From Vandiemenella viatica (taxonomy: Eukaryota > Arthropoda > Insecta > Orthoptera > Morabidae): a DNA stretch of 64,000 bases. The DNA lies in contig JARYHS010008074.1 of the NCBI GenBank assembly GCA_031002005.1, positions 10,796,924 to 10,860,923 of the forward strand. The letters run 5' to 3'. Below the pieces are notes generated by a model. The model was not told where the DNA came from. It worked only from the letters and a program-made list of their open reading frames with translations, and searched no databases. Both the position numbers and the translations under genes were made by a program. This document shows positions 30,260 to 43,384 of this stretch, piece after piece (the first letter of the stretch is position 1; every line of letters begins with the position of its first letter).

Positions 30260-32960
30260 TATTAGATAATCATGCTACTTTCTATATTCAAGTGTATTTA
30301 TTGTGCGTTTCAAGTTCTATTCAAAGTTACTAAATATCATAATAATCAAATTACTCTGCTGATAAAACAACAAGGGTTACCACACAATGTCTCCATTTAG
30401 ATGTGCATCACTACGGAAATGACATAGCTAGGAAACATCAAGCCTATCATGTTTGATTAATCGTATTGCAGATGGTAGACCAACAAACGCTTCTGTAGGA
30501 AGCAATCTTTCCGCCTTTGTTTCTTACCAGACTAACTCGAAGATAATCATCCCGTGATACCCATGAAGAGGATTTCGTTACTTTTGTCTCCTTTGGTTGT
30601 TCTCATTTCCACGGTTATTTCACGTTCCTGTTTGATGGACTGTTAATATCGGAGTTTCTGAATCGCGAGTTGATTCCTTTACAACTCTTGTTAAACTTGC
30701 TTTCTGACCGACGGTGGATTAAAACGAAATGCTCAAGTGTCTCACCCAGCGAAGGAGAAGAAGGAAAAAGTTTCATTAATCGGCGCAGCAGTGCGAGGCA
30801 GGGCCTTTTATCAGAAAGCCGTTCCCCCCGTCTGCGGAAGAGCCTGCCGCTAGCGACGGAGAGACTCATAAACGTTGGCGCCTCAAAGCAACGGACGTTT
30901 ATGTGGTTTAAGAGCAACTGCGAATTTTAGAACCTTGAAGAGTTGTGTGATGGCCTCATTTATGTATTAATCTAAAACAAAGTATTAAACAAATTGGAAA
31001 CTACGCAACTAAATATTTTCCGTTATACTCTTAGAAGACACTGTTAATTCTTCGTAAAGTGAAAACGCAATTGTAAACTTAATTTCAATTTTTTTTTAGA
31101 CTATCACCTTAACAACGGTTATTGATATGTATTTATCGTCTAAAGATGAGTTCGCTTTTCTAATCTCGTAGGTTCGATAATTTCAGTAGATGCCAATTTT
31201 CACCACAAGACTCAACTAGTTTATCCTTAATGAAACTAATTTCTTCACTGTATCTTTAATTATCACCGATAACTTTCCCATCATGGTTATTGCTAACTAC
31301 CTGCAACCGTGAGGAACGTACCTTCTGGAACTAGTATTATTTGCTACAAACGCGCTACTGTGAATTGCAAGATTACTGTCCTAAAATCTGGTGAACTGGC
31401 GCACACAGTGAATGGATTGAAACGTAAAATAAAATAATTGTCTCAAGAAAAAAATTACTACAAATTTTAAAATAACTTTATACCGTGTAAAAAGAAAATA
31501 AATCTAAATGAACAATATTTTACATTACTATTTTTACACTATCCAGTTATTTATACAAGTTATCACATAGCGAGGAACGAATTATTGCACTTTACTTGTT
31601 GTCGAGGTGACACCGGGAGTGCCAACGAAAATTCCGAATATTTTACAACATGTAGTGAGGTACGTAGATATTGCTTTTGCGGGAGACACTTTAGGGGAAC
31701 AAATTAGACGGTATTTTCATCTGTGACTCGGCCTTGTTGGTGGCCGAGGCATATCTCTGGCGCTACATTGTAAATTTCTAGGCTGTATAATGCGGTACAC
31801 ACTTTACAGTTAGTATAATTTGGTGTATTATCTATATGTTTCAGTTTTGTTGAAATAAGGTTTAAAAAGGTAAGTAGTAACATGATTGTCATTTCTAATT
31901 ATTATATTTATTTGTTTTTCTTGCATTGGCTGACACCGACTCTAAAAATAATTTGTAATGTAAATATTTCAATAATAGTCATTTATATTATTGTCCATTT
32001 AGATTTATTTTCTTCTAAGTTATTTTAAAATTTTTAGTTTATTTTGTGAAGGCTTTTTTTTAACAATTATTTTATTAATAAATTTTTAGTGGTATTATAA
32101 TTTGTTTTATATTTTAAATATGGGAAAGCAGTTCTCATTTTGCTTGCTTTCAAAAACGTTTGGCACCAACCCTGGGTTGACGAATATTTAAAAGTTACAT
32201 TTGATCATATGAGCTACGCTAGGTAGTTCAGTGGCCCAGAGAAAAGGAACTGGCCATCCTACCTCCGATTATTATGCCTCCTTCTGGCGGATCCAACCAC
32301 CCTTCGGATAGTGGACTAAGTTGTTTAACAACAACATGCGACGACGCTATGACGTTGAGTTTATTGATCTCTTGAATATCTTGCGGGTTCCTGAATTAAC
32401 AACGACTCAGCTGTAGTTATTATGTAATCACGACACATATCTTTGCCAGGAGATTATAATGACGATATGGGTCAAATTCATATCTAATTCTAAATCGGCT
32501 AAATGTTAGTACGAAACCAATAAGACATGGATGTAGGAATTTCGAGTTTTCGCAAACTGGGATTGATTTTCCCGTACACTGCTTTTATATCTCCGATGTG
32601 TTACTTGTGTACCAGGCATAATTACTTTGGTGTCAGTCATTTCTAATAGTAAACTAAACAGTGCTGTATACCAACAATTATCGTGGTGAATTGGATGCTG
32701 TGATAAGGAATGTCAGTTTATATTTTGGTGCAGGCTGCGTTTGAATATAATCACAATATCTGTTAAAGTTGTTGTGAAACATGTACCATCCGGGCATTAA
32801 TACATAGTACATACCACATTCATAATTCTGTATCTGGAATATATCTGTTTATTCCGGCATCAAGCAGAAAATATAGATTTTTAATGAGATTTCACAACGT
32901 GAAAACTAGGGATCCAAGTTAAAATCTCACGTACATGTTGAGATGTTAGGATATATTTAT
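30260..32960. other. Unassigned AT-rich spacer
   Basis: No gene, RNA or element ends recognised. A GC-richer patch at 30730-30900 has overlapping open frames on both strands (30615-30917 and 30670-30930) with no motif. Confidence 0.5.
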
Positions 32961-32969
32961 TTCATAAAT

Positions 32970-33542
32970 ATTCTGGCATAACTTAAAAACAATTGAGTTC
33001 ATTTTGGAGGGATTTAAAACTGTGGGTTTCTATAAAGAACAATGTAAATTAAAAGGGGTGTGGGTAAAGGGGGAGAAGGATTGTAATTTTGTCTACCAGT
33101 CTTTCTCTGTTTGATTTAAAGTACCTGGTATACGTGTGTAAAGTTACACCGAAATCGGATAAAAGCCGTAGCTTTGTACCGACAGTTGTAAAAATTAAAA
33201 TTGGATATGGGGAGTGAAAAGTTAGTTTTTCTTAACAGCATTTAGGCTATATGATTATATTTGTTTTAAAGTATACGTGAGCAGTGTTCTATCGAAATCT
33301 GATGAAAACTGTGGGTTTCTACAAAGAATATAGGAAATTAAGAGAAATGAGGGTAGAAGGAAAGAGGGATTGAGCTTTTGCAAACCAAATTTTAACACAA
33401 TTTTTCTGTATGTTTGTATAAAGAATATGGCATAAATTAAAGGAGATGGAAAGGGTGAGCGGGGTTTTGTTTCCGTAAACCAAACTGTTTTGCTGTTTGT
33501 TTTAAAGTCAACAACCAAGTAAGGAAAGAAAACCAAAAGATC

Positions 33543-33591
<49 letters not shown>

Positions 33592-34262
33592 TGTGTTACT
33601 TTTGTAAGGTGTTTTTTTTTATAAATCATTATTTCCCTTCACACAAGACAGAAATTGATAAATAAGGTATCATTTTAAAGATTAAGATATTCGATTTGAT
33701 CATATTATATTTTAAGAAGTAATTTTTTCAAATTCGACCATCAAAGGGCAAAAATGTCAATATTTCTAAAATGCTGTTTCTTCCGTCACGAGCCATTTAT
33801 CTCCCTGGATACTCAACTGTAATCGATAAATAAAGTATCATTTTAATGATTAAGGTCTCCGCGTTCGTTAATTATGTGTTAAGAAAGAAAGTTTTCGGAA
33901 TTCGAATCTTAAAGCACAAAAGGATCAATGTTTCTACAATGCGTTTTTGTGTCAAGATCTATTTATCTCTCGTGATATCTAACCGTCATGGATAAATGAT
34001 GTATGATTTTAAAATTTAAGGGCTCCGCTGTAGTCACAATATATTTTTAACAAATGAATGTTTCGGCATTTGATCGTGAATGGGCAAAAGTATTATTATT
34101 TCCATAACGTGTTTTTTTGTTACGTGCTGTTTATCTCCCTTCATACGTAACCGAAATCGATAAGTAAGGTATCGTTTAAAACACTGAGTTCTCCACTCAG
34201 GTAACATTATAAATATAGAACGAAATTTTTCGCAATTTGGCCAATAAAGGGCAAAAGTAATA
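32970..34262. mobile_element. DINE/MINE-like element with two diverged internal arrays
   Basis: First come about three diverged copies of a ~130-190-base unit (GTGGGTTTCTATAAAGAACA, TGGGTTTCTACAAAGAATAT, TTGTATAAAGAATATGGCAT) with ACCGAAATCGGATAAAAGCC-type text. An (AT)n(GT)n microsatellite follows (33543-33597), then about four units of the ~180-bp repeat seen at 9780 and 54840. The order repeat, microsatellite, satellite-like array resembles the DINE-1/MINE group of Helentron-related elements. Clear termini are missing. Confidence 0.5.
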
Positions 34263-34533
34263 ACTGGTAATGTCGAACTATGACACAGTTCAGAGCCAAG
34301 CCGCTGGATAACAGTATCACAGAGATATTAATAAGCTGCAAAACAAATAAACAATTGAAACAAATGGGAGGGTTCTTCTTTCATCCTATTACTAACCAGC
34401 AGCCTTACTATTCGTCATATTCGAGAAATTTTCTCACAAGTCACCTAGTACTGTATGTTGTAAACCGATAGCTATTCAGTACCAATACACGAGTATAAAT
34501 GTTTGACTACCGGTACGAAAAGTAACTGAAAAC

Positions 34534-34782
34534 TTTTTTTTTGTTTTTAATGGCTTTTGGCAGCTGAGGCCATACAGCCAGCTCAATGTGTTATATATTG
34601 AAGCTTCCAGTGAATCAGTTAAATCCAGTGTTTATATAGTCTTCAAAGTGCGGACGCCACAGGACGCACAGGACACACACACGACACACAACACTTAACA
34701 TCCATGCCCGCGGCCGGATTCGAACCGGCGACCTTCGGCACGTGGAGCTAGCACTCTAGCCCCCACGCTACCGAGGCCGGCA
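34534..34782 (-). mobile_element. tRNA-derived SINE with 11-bp target duplication
   Basis: The minus strand starts with a tRNA-like head containing TCGGTAGCGTGGGGGCTAG (A box region) and CGCCGGTTCGAATCCGGCC (B box), followed by a ~160-base body and an A-rich tail (AAAAACAAAAAAAAAG). TAACTGAAAAC occurs on both sides (34523-34533 and 34783-34793), so both ends are defined to within a base or two and the copy is full length. Such elements are transcribed by RNA polymerase III from the internal A and B boxes and moved by a partner LINE. Confidence 0.85.
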
Positions 34783-35604
34783 TAACTGAAAACTGTAAAC
34801 GACAGAAAAAAAATCTCCATTGAAAATAGAACATTGTTAAAGGTGACATGAAATCGGAAATGGGGAACTTGATATTTACTCCAAAGATGAAAATAATTAA
34901 GGGACTTAAATATTAGAAATGTTCTTTTAAATCGGATGCAATAAAATAGGATACAAGAGAAAAATATCAACTTAAGGCTAGAGAGGTCTCTAACATCATT
35001 AGAACAGACAGAGTCAATAAGAAAATGTGACGACTGAACAAACACAATGTCTGATCCATTCTTTTAAAACGAGGTTTGGTTCGCAGGAGGCGTTCCAGGC
35101 GGTGGGACGGCATGTTACCATCCTCTTGAGTGTTGTATGTGCAAGGGAGAGCGGCTCTGTCAGGTCTACTAAAGACACCATCGCACACCTAGTTGATCAG
35201 TTGGCTGCGGCGCATACACAGGGTCAGCCGGTTCCTGTTCTATGCGCAAGAAATTTTCGTCATGAGCACTTCACCGGCAGCGCAGGAGAGGTGGTGCACA
35301 AGTACAAATCTTTCAGAAGATTAGGCCTGACTGGTCCGGCCCCACATTGCACCCTGTCCCTTGTGTCATCTCTCATTCACAACATAAACAACACTTTACA
35401 CACACACTATCACAGTCGAACACTGTCTCGCTGGGGAAGGCAAAGCGAAACCCTCAGGTTACGGGCACACTTGCATTTTTTTCACGCCGGGACCCAGCGG
35501 GGAAAAAACGCAATCCCGCAGACTGTCACACTTGCGTGTTTTTCGCGCGCGTGAAAAACACGCGGCCTATCCCGCGCGTGCACATACCAGCAGTTTTTAA
35601 AGGT

Positions 35605-35845
35605 TCAGCTGCTTGTCAACTAGACTGCTCTCGAAATTATGAACAGCTCCACAACTTTGTAAGAAAGCTTGACGGTTACAATTTCGATGACACATTGTCA
35701 TGTACACTGGAAAGCATTCCTGCTTACGGAACGAGAGGGAATAAACCATGGAAAAATTGTTAGAGATCATTTTGCTGATTACTTCTGGTCTGCACAAGGA
35801 GAATTGCCGTGGCAAAATAGTTATGTTAACCTCCCCGACTAACTT
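35605..35845 (+). pseudogene. Harbinger-type transposase C-terminal scrap
   Basis: The frames YEQLHNFVRKLDGYN then ESIPAYGTRGNKPWK, and after a frame change VRDHFADYFWSAQGELPWQN, followed by SYVN and a stop. R-x-x-F-x-x-Y-F near the end of the protein is typical of PIF/Harbinger (DDE) transposases. Everything upstream, including the catalytic triad, is missing. Confidence 0.4.
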
Positions 35846-35918
35846 AATTCAGAGTGAACCATTGCATAATTCTGTATAATATCATGCACAATGTTTATTA
35901 AAATATGACTAAACTTAC

Positions 35919-36099
35919 CTAAATTTGATTTTGTTTCTTCATCAAAACCTTCCCACATGCCATTGAAAACGGCAGAAGTCACTGCTGTCCATGAAATCCT
36001 CTTGATATCTCTGTTTTTATAATCCGAATGCCTTGGGTCATACAAACAGGGATATTTTTGTACTTCCAGTATTAGCAGTTCATTATCTACGCAATCCAT
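35919..36099 (-). CDS. MADF (Myb/SANT-like) domain exon of the Harbinger-like element
   Basis: From the ATG at 36099, the text DCVDNELLILEVQKYPCLYD, then HSDYKNRDIKRISW and VFNGMWEGFDEETKS matches the first part of a MADF DNA-binding domain, which PIF/Harbinger elements use in a companion protein that helps transposase reach the ends and the nucleus. The frame meets AG|GTAAGTTTAG at 35919/35918, a strong splice donor, so the exon likely ends there. The next exon is not recognisable and was probably lost in the internal deletion. Confidence 0.55.
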
Positions 36100-36379
36100 A
36101 ATGAGAACAAACAATGAGAACGCAACAAACAAGAGTCAGTCACCGCGGCGTGTTTTTCACGCAAGTGTGGCCACTCACTGCAGCGTGAAATCCCGCTGAA
36201 AAATGGGCCGGGGCGCGTTCTGCTGCGGGCGACCTTGAACACGCGGCTCTCGCCCACTTCCCGCTGCGTGAAATTACGCCAGTGTGGCCGCCCTCATATA
36301 CTTCAATGTAGTTCATATTGTCGCGGGATTTCACGCTCAAATCCTGCGTGAAAAAAACGTAAGTGTGGCCGTAGCCTTA

Positions 36380-39030
36380 GGCCCAGTCTTCAATGATATT
36401 GTATTTTAAGAATTGCATGTAGCAAGCTGGGAGACGATTAAATATGGTCTTGGTATTTTTCTTGTAATTGACTGTGCTTTTGTGTAAATGAACGTTGTTT
36501 TATGAATATAAATTACGTAAATACTAATTAATATGGTCAAGGACAGTAGAATGTATGAAACATCGATTAAAAGTTTATAATTCTAAGTATTGATGTAAGT
36601 TATGATGTTTAGACGACAACTTGTGACGGTTTGAACTGGTTTATGTAGATAATTTTGTGTGTAAATATCTTTACTATTCCTTCTGTGCGTTTCATAACGA
36701 TTGTGAATAATTTTGTCTTAATTTCGATTGTTTTAGTGTAATTTTAATTGTTTAAGTATTGTTAGAATTCGAGAAACGTCGGGCGGAAGTCTTCGAATTA
36801 TTCTGAAATTTTCTGTAACGCCTAAATTAAAAAAATTAAAAAAACGTTGAAAGTGATTAATTATTTCATTTAAACGAGATACCTATCATCACCCAAGTTC
36901 ATCTTGCCATGGTAGCTACCTATGTCCGTAAACTGGCAGGGTATTCATCGAAGGACCATCAAGTTAAGCTATCCCAAACAATGTCGCAAACCCTCAGTCC
37001 ATATGCAGTACGGAGAAGTTTCATATTTAACAAAGTACCTGGTACTAAATTCTATGAGTAAAAATCTCGCATCTGTTAAACAATTATGGTACGGTTGAAA
37101 TTTCTTCAAACCTGTCGTCCCCATAGCGAGCGAGATCCTGTTTGGAAAATCCCGTGCAATGACGTAATCGAGTTATGTCTGTTGAATATTTCACATAAAT
37201 CTGCTGCTTACTCTAGTTCTAGACCTAGGGTAATCAGTTTTTTACTAACAGAAATAACAACGGGAAAAACGGGTGTGAAACTTAAGTCCCGAGTGAGAGT
37301 AATGCAAGAGCAATTCACACCAAACTGTTATTTGACACGCCATTTGAAATTTTCTCCTCGCATTCTAACAAATCTCTTACTTACTAAAATAAGTAGATAA
37401 TAAAAAGATATTTTAGCTATCTAAGATAGATGTATACGAAATATTTTGAAAAATTTAAGTTTTTGTTTATACGAGTTACTCTTAGACTCAAACAGTGCGG
37501 CCCCCCGCAAACACGGATCTGATAACCGAAAAAGTATCTTACATGCTTCAATTTACGCACCTCTATGCATTATAATATTTGAGCAGGCTATACTATGAAC
37601 ATAAGCAAAAAAACAATTTAAGCGTTGTCACATTTTTATTGCACTTCAGCTTTCGACTCACCTTCGCCTTCGCAGTAGCCCGCCGCCTCAGTTAGAAGTG
37701 TGCGTCAGATTGGCTTCGAGCCAACTCAGCTAAAGTTATTAACGATCAGTCCTGTTAGGGCAAGTGTCTGAGCAGGCTTACAAACAGCGATTTGTGCTGC
37801 TCCAATCCCTGTCTTGCCTGCTGCGGCAGCAATACCAACGTAGCCACACCAAACTTACCTCCCGCTTCATTAGTCCTCGCACAATTTGGGACCGAGGAGC
37901 GTGACGTGGAATACCGATAAGCAATTAACCTGACCTCAACTCACAAACAAGGGAAACTGCGCAAGAAGCAGTCTTGCCAGAACAACAACCAAATACCAAT
38001 GAGAATTCTAACACAACGGTAAATACCTCGGGGATATTATATCTCTGGAACCAGAACTCTGCTTGCGTTACCCTCAACTAAAGACAACGTGTTCTCAAAC
38101 TGCACACAACCAGGCACCACCATTTCGTAAACATACGCGAATATTTACTGCATAGACAATCTTACTCCACACTTGATGGAAAAAGAAACTGGGGGAAGAA
38201 TAGGAAGAATGGACTCAATCCCAGGAAGCATCCTGGCATCAGTAGTCCTTATTTCACCCACAAATAATTATCAAACATACTCCACAGGGAAGAAATTTTA
38301 TGAAAAGAATAATCTTAAAACATTTATTCTAAGCAGGGCTGTGGTGCGGAGATGCGGCCTCATCAAGTATCACCGTAAGGGGATGGCAAATCTATTTTGA
38401 ATCATTCAATAATTAAAAGTGCTTTTCCGTATTGGTCTATTTTATCCCTATATTGAAGTATAGGATTATGATTTATCGCACGCCTCTTTCAGACAGCTTT
38501 CAGTAACATTTGGTTTCGAATTCTGGTGCTGGTGCATTGAGAAGGAACGTCTGGCCAATGATTTTTGATTTGTCAGCGGGGAGAAGGCAGTAATCACGAA
38601 ATACAATATTGCACGGATTGTTTGTTGCTAGTTTTACTTTGAACTTACAATTATTGGGAATAATTTACTTGAACTTAATGTTAATTTATCTCGACAAGTG
38701 GCTGTGTCTGGATCAGTAAATCAGATACTTTCCTGCATCACTGTAATATTTTTGCATTTATACTACTTCAATGTTTGTGTTGAAAAGTATGTCAGGTAAG
38801 AGAATTATTATTTTTACTGAAATTGTAGTCATTTATTATCATTGAAAGTGATCATGTTATAAACTTAAGACAATAGGGACTAGAGTTTAAAAGCAGCATT
38901 TGCATGTACTCGATAGTATATATCAGGTGCGAAACGTGTGCATGCGTGTGATTAATATCTATTTACGTAATAGTGGGCTACATGTATACTACATGTATAC
39001 TATTATTAATACTCATGCACCTATAAATCA
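36380..39030. other. Unassigned spacer
   Basis: AT-rich with a GC-richer patch at 37640-37960. The frames at 37086-37400 and 38173-38400 have no motif. No RNA gene or element end recognised. Confidence 0.5.
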
Positions 39031-39034
39031 AGAC

Positions 39035-39421
39035 AGTAGGAGGAAAAAGTAGAGAACTTTTGGAACCGACTAGATGACATAATTCAGAAAATTCCAGAAA
39101 CAAACAACATCATTCTTCTTGGAGATTTTAATGCACAGGTTGGCAAAGAAAAAAAGTATAAGAAAATCATTGGAAAGTATCCCGCCCATCATAGAACAAA
39201 CAAAAATGGCATCAGGCTAATAGAACTTTGCCAGGCACATAATCTAATTCTTAAATCTGCAGCATTCAAAAAACCACCACTAGAACAAAAAACTTGGGTT
39301 TCCCCATATCCCACACCTAGGTGAATTCCAACTTGACCATGTATCAATTAGAAAGCCATTTCACAAAGAAATCGTGAATGTTAGAGTGCTTAGAGGTGCA
39401 AACTTGGATTCGGATCATTCA
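39035..39421 (+). pseudogene. Family B LINE (long copy): APE-type endonuclease part
   Basis: The text KVENFWNRLDDIIQKIPETN, NNIILLGDFNAQVG, and TNKNGIRLIELCQAHNLILK reads as an apurinic-type LINE endonuclease; GDFNAQVG holds catalytic Asp and Asn residues. It continues to FQLDHVSIRK and ANLDSDHSS, the final S-D-H active-site motif. One frameshift lies near 39321. The 5' end of the element, including any first open frame, is missing. The nested LINE at 39422 breaks it right after SDH. Confidence 0.82.
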
Positions 39422-39975
39422 TCATCATCACCTTCTTCCGTCTCCAGTTTCCCGGGTGCAGTGTAAGAGCGCTCTCCACTTTTGCCTGTCCAAGTACGTT
39501 TCCTCTTCTTGTATTTTGGACCATTGTACACCTTTATCCTGTAGGTCCAATTTCACAAGATCAGTCCATCTCCTTCTGGTCTTTTACCCTCCAATTCTTT
39601 TTCCAGCCATATCCTCTGTGATCTTGTAGGGTCCATCCGCTTGTCGTGTCCTAGCCATCGCAATCTTGCATTGGCAATTTTTTCTTGGAGGGTTTCACTG
39701 ACTGGGATCTGTTTGCGGATCACTTCATTCCTGATCTTGTTTCTTCTGGTTTTCTGGACCATTGATCTCAGGAACTTCATCTCGGCCGCCTGGAGTCTGT
39801 TTCATCTCTGTTGGTAGTGGTACATACTTCCAGACTGTACATTGTAATTGGTAAGAAGTATGAACTATACAGTGCCATTTGGGCTGTAATTGGAACATGA
39901 TTGTCCCACAAAAGGTGTCTAACTTGATGGTAAAACTGAGCTCCTTTTTGTACACTATTGGTATTTCATTATTTG
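39422..39975 (-). mobile_element. LINE family E fragment nested in the family B LINE
   Basis: On the minus strand FLRSMVQKTRRNKIRNEVIR, then QEKIANARLRWLGHDKRMDP and RIWLEKELEGKRPEGD are the C-terminal words of another non-LTR reverse transcriptase. It ends in GGTGATGATGATGA, a short trinucleotide tail instead of poly(A), as in RTE-like groups. The host LINE resumes at about 39976 (VIKFK-like text), which fixes the boundaries to within some ten bases. Confidence 0.72.
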
Positions 39976-42245
39976 CTTAAATTAAGTTCAAAAACATCCA
40001 CAATTGAAAACAAATATACAAAGCAAATTAAAGGCCGGAAATACAACACGGAAACCATACTAAGTTCAGATGACTTCACGAAGGTAACAGAAAACATACA
40101 GACTGAAATCTGGTAAAATATCAAGGAAAATTTACTTAACAAAGCGGAACAAATAGCAGCCCAAATCAAAATTGGAAACATTTATGGTGGTCAACAGAAT
40201 GTGATACATCCATTGCAACGAGAAAAAAGGCATGACAACAATGGCAATCGCAGAAAACAGAGTAAAGCAGAGTAAATTTCAATAGAAATATGAAAATGGT
40301 AGATAAAAATATAAAAAAGGTTAAAAAGGCATATGAAGATAAAACTTTTCTCCAAATTGATGAAGAGTTTACCGGAAACAACACAAGAAGCTTTTATAGA
40401 ACGTTCAAACAAAAACTATCAAAGTACAAAGCACCAAACCTTCAATTTCGGGATGCTAATGGAAACATGACTCACAACAACACAGAGAATTGCAAAGTAT
40501 CAGCAGACTACTTTAGCAAACTCTTGAACTGTAAACCCATTCCTGAAAAATTTGAATTTACTCCAAATACCTCTGACAAACTAGATTCAGAACCACCAAC
40601 ATATGAAGAATTACAAAAAATCATTTCAGAATTAAAAAATAACAAAACATCGGGAGAAAATCAAATAGTGGCCGAACTTTGGAAAAAAGCTAACAAAAAT
40701 GCCATTAAATCTCTTTGGCGTGTCTTCAATAAAATTTGGATAGAAGAAGAAATCCCAGTGGAATAGAAAACAGCCCTCATCCACCCTCTTCACAAAAAAG
40801 ACTCCAAAACAGACCCAAACAATTACAAAGGTATCTCATTGTTGGATGTAACATATAAGATTCTTTCAAACGTCCTTCTAAATAGAGCGGAACTACAATT
40901 GGACCCACAACTGGGGGAGTACCAGGAGAGTTCAGCAAGGGTAGATCATGCTCTGAACAAATCTTAAACCTCAAGAACATTATGGCGTACCAAACATCAA
41001 GGGCAAAGACATGTGTAATTTCCTTTATTGATTTCAAGAAAACGTATGATTCGATTGATCTTGAATCTCTAATGTCAGTACTAGAAGAACTAGGATTGGG
41101 TAAGAAAACAACTAACATAATAAAAGCCACTGCTACGAACACGTTTTCAAAAAGTTAAGGGTTAAGTATCAGATACGTTTGAAGACAGTGGCATGGAGTT
41201 TCGCCATTATTGTTTAATTGTTCACTTGAGAAAGTAATAAGACAATGGAATAAGAATATGAAAAGTGGAATAAGACTGGGTTGCAAAAAGAAGAATCTAA
41301 AAATCAATTGCAGTACCTTAGAGGATGATACGGCCTGTTGGCTGAAATAATGGAGGAAGCAAAAGAACAAATCCTTGAATTAAAGAATCAAGCATCTAAA
41401 ATAAGTCTTAAAATTTCCTTTGAAAAAACAAAAATTATGACAAACAACAAACACCAAAATAAATATTTAAAAGTTCAAGAACAAAAAGAAAAAAAAATAT
41501 AATTAGTGAAGGAATTTAAATATCTGGGAGAATGGATTATTTGGAATCTAACAGAACACAAGGCAATAGAATCCAGAAAAAATAAACTTGAATTGGCCTT
41601 CAAATTGACAAGAGAGAAATACAACAAAAATCTCTTTCGCGGGGGTCCAAAATTAAGCATTACAAAACAGTGGTAAAGCCGGAAGCATTGTACGCAGCAG
41701 AAACTCTGACCATGAATCGCATGGGGCAAATAGAACAACTTGAATTGAAAGAAAGAAAAATTTTAAGAAAAATCATAGGAACAAAATTTCAAGATAATAA
41801 AATAGTATACATCAAGAATGAAACTCTCTACAGAAAAAAAAAATTGAATAACTCTCAGATACTATGCGCAAAGGGAGACTAAATTTCTACGGACATTTTC
41901 TCAGAATGAACTCTGGTAGACTAACCAAACAAACTTTTTATTTTTTTCCAGAACCGTATAACTAAGCCTAATTGGTTCACAGAAATTGGAAAAGACCTAT
42001 AAGAATTAAAAATTACAGTAAAGTCATTACTTGATAGAACAGCGGAAATAAGATTTTAAGATTGAAAAGATAAGGTTCCAAGATAAATCTAAAATAAAAT
42101 CAAAACCCATCATCTCGGAAGAGGAGAGGAAAAGGAGGTCAGAGAGGATGAAGAAATACTGGGCGCAAAGGAAGGAACAGCATGCAACGAAGTGACTGAT
42201 TCTTCATACCCCAAAGAGGGTGAAACGAAACAAAAAGAGAAAGTG
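39976..42245 (+). pseudogene. Family B LINE (long copy): reverse transcriptase and C terminus
   Basis: The longest LINE coding stretch is 40290-40766: VDKNIKKVKKAYEDKTFLQI, TRSFYRTFKQKLSKYKAPN, then ELQKIISELKNNKTSGENQI at the start of the polymerase. Next come IHPLHKKDSKTDPNNYKGIS, LNRAELQLDPQLGEYQESS, ISFIDFKKTYDSIDLESLMS and a damaged catalytic box (LEDDTA for FADD-A) near 41325. LKISFEKTKIM, VKEFKYLGEWII and LKERKILRKIIGTKF follow, ending SEEERKRRSERMKKYWAQRK at 42190. Many frameshifts and stops make it inactive. It is related to the minus-strand copies at 11715 and 24715 but not the same subfamily. Confidence 0.85.
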
Positions 42246-42249
42246 GGCT

Positions 42250-43005
42250 ACATCTTCGTTCTGTGTAACAGCGTGTTGGTAGGAATATATTTGCAATTTC
42301 CTACTTTTGCTTTCGTTATGTTTTACTCTATTTTTACCAAATTCATACTTGCATGATTAAAGAGCAGACCAGAACATATCCAGTTAAATACAGGTAGGAG
42401 TTAAAAAAACTGATATCTTTCAGTTTGGCAGATATTTAATATCTGTTTTCTCTACAAATATTACTAGCTTTGCAACTCATTTCTATATTTATTTCAACTA
42501 CCGTAGTTTAACAGTATGGTAAGCATCATCGTATATAATCATTTTCAATACCTTCAATACCTTTCTTGCTACATCTTTGGGAAGGACTGAATTTTTACTT
42601 AATATTTTTGTAAGTAAGTAAATAGCGCTTATAGAAAGAGGAAAAAAGGAGAAATCTAAGCTGTATTACAAAGAGAATCTTAGAACAGAAGTCCTGTTTG
42701 GATGAGCGTTCCATCCTCATCAACAGCGACTGCTTTAGATTTGACAAATGAAATGACAATATGACAAGTTCATTAAGAGCCAGCAGATATTAAATGAAAT
42801 TCCTTTCTGCATGTCATCTGAAACTCATTGAATACTAGTTGGGAAAGGTTTACATCAGATGAAAGTGTTCTAGTATCCTGTTAATGTAGGAAGTAACAGA
42901 TTTTCTCCTTCGCATTATTTGGAAGAGTCGAAAAATGGTGAAGTCTTTGAGAGAATTTCGTTGATTTACACTGCAGTAAATGATGCCGTTTAATGCTTTT
43001 TTAAT
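42250..43005. other. Unassigned AT-rich spacer
   Basis: No gene or element recognised. Confidence 0.5.
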
Positions 43006-43007
43006 TT

Positions 43008-43190
43008 AATTTAATTCCTATAGAGCGCACGCTCCGGTGGAAATTTCCCTACATACCCATATTTAACATTTCCTGTACCTACCTACTTTTTACCTACTAC
43101 AAATTTAAACTTTAAATTCTTTCAACCATTTTGGTAAATTATTCATTTTTCTTGGTAACCTACGAAAGAAAATATTCCCTCACCCTTGTG
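43008..43190 (-). mobile_element. Family A LINE 3' end (short copy)
   Basis: Complement of the family A tail: TTTAATTTAATTTAATT at the left, then GAGCGCACGCTCCGGTGGAA and TTAAACTTTAAATTCTTTCA. Strongly 5'-truncated, with no reverse transcriptase part. Confidence 0.8.
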
Positions 43191-43384
43191 CGTTACTCCC
43201 AATAGGGTATGAGGTATATGCATGCATTATTTTACACTGTCATATAGTCAAAAAACATAGTATTGATGTAAATATTAGATTTAGTATAGGAAAAAATATT
43301 TTAAGATTTCAATCCAGTTCTGACGATTTAAACGCCGCCAGTGTAGCACTGCACTGTGGCGTCGTTGTTGTACACGACTGCATT

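Larger units (their letters stand above)
35457..36376. mobile_element. PIF/Harbinger-like element, internally deleted
   Basis: Termini are inverted repeats: left GGTTACGGGCACACTTGCAT, right (complement) GGCTACGGCCACACTTACGT, both running on into TTTTTTCACGC, with 29 of 34 positions matching. Flanking trinucleotides are TCA and TTA, compatible with a TTA-type target with one change. Further inverted subterminal copies of CACACTTGCGTG lie at about 35545 and 36155. Inside are a MADF-domain exon on the minus strand and the end of a transposase-like frame on the plus strand, the two-gene layout of this superfamily. Confidence 0.72.

Noticed and set aside
35027..35554. 175-residue plus-strand frame
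   Set aside because: It runs into the terminal repeat of the Harbinger-like element and shows no protein motif; probably chance in a GC-richer patch.
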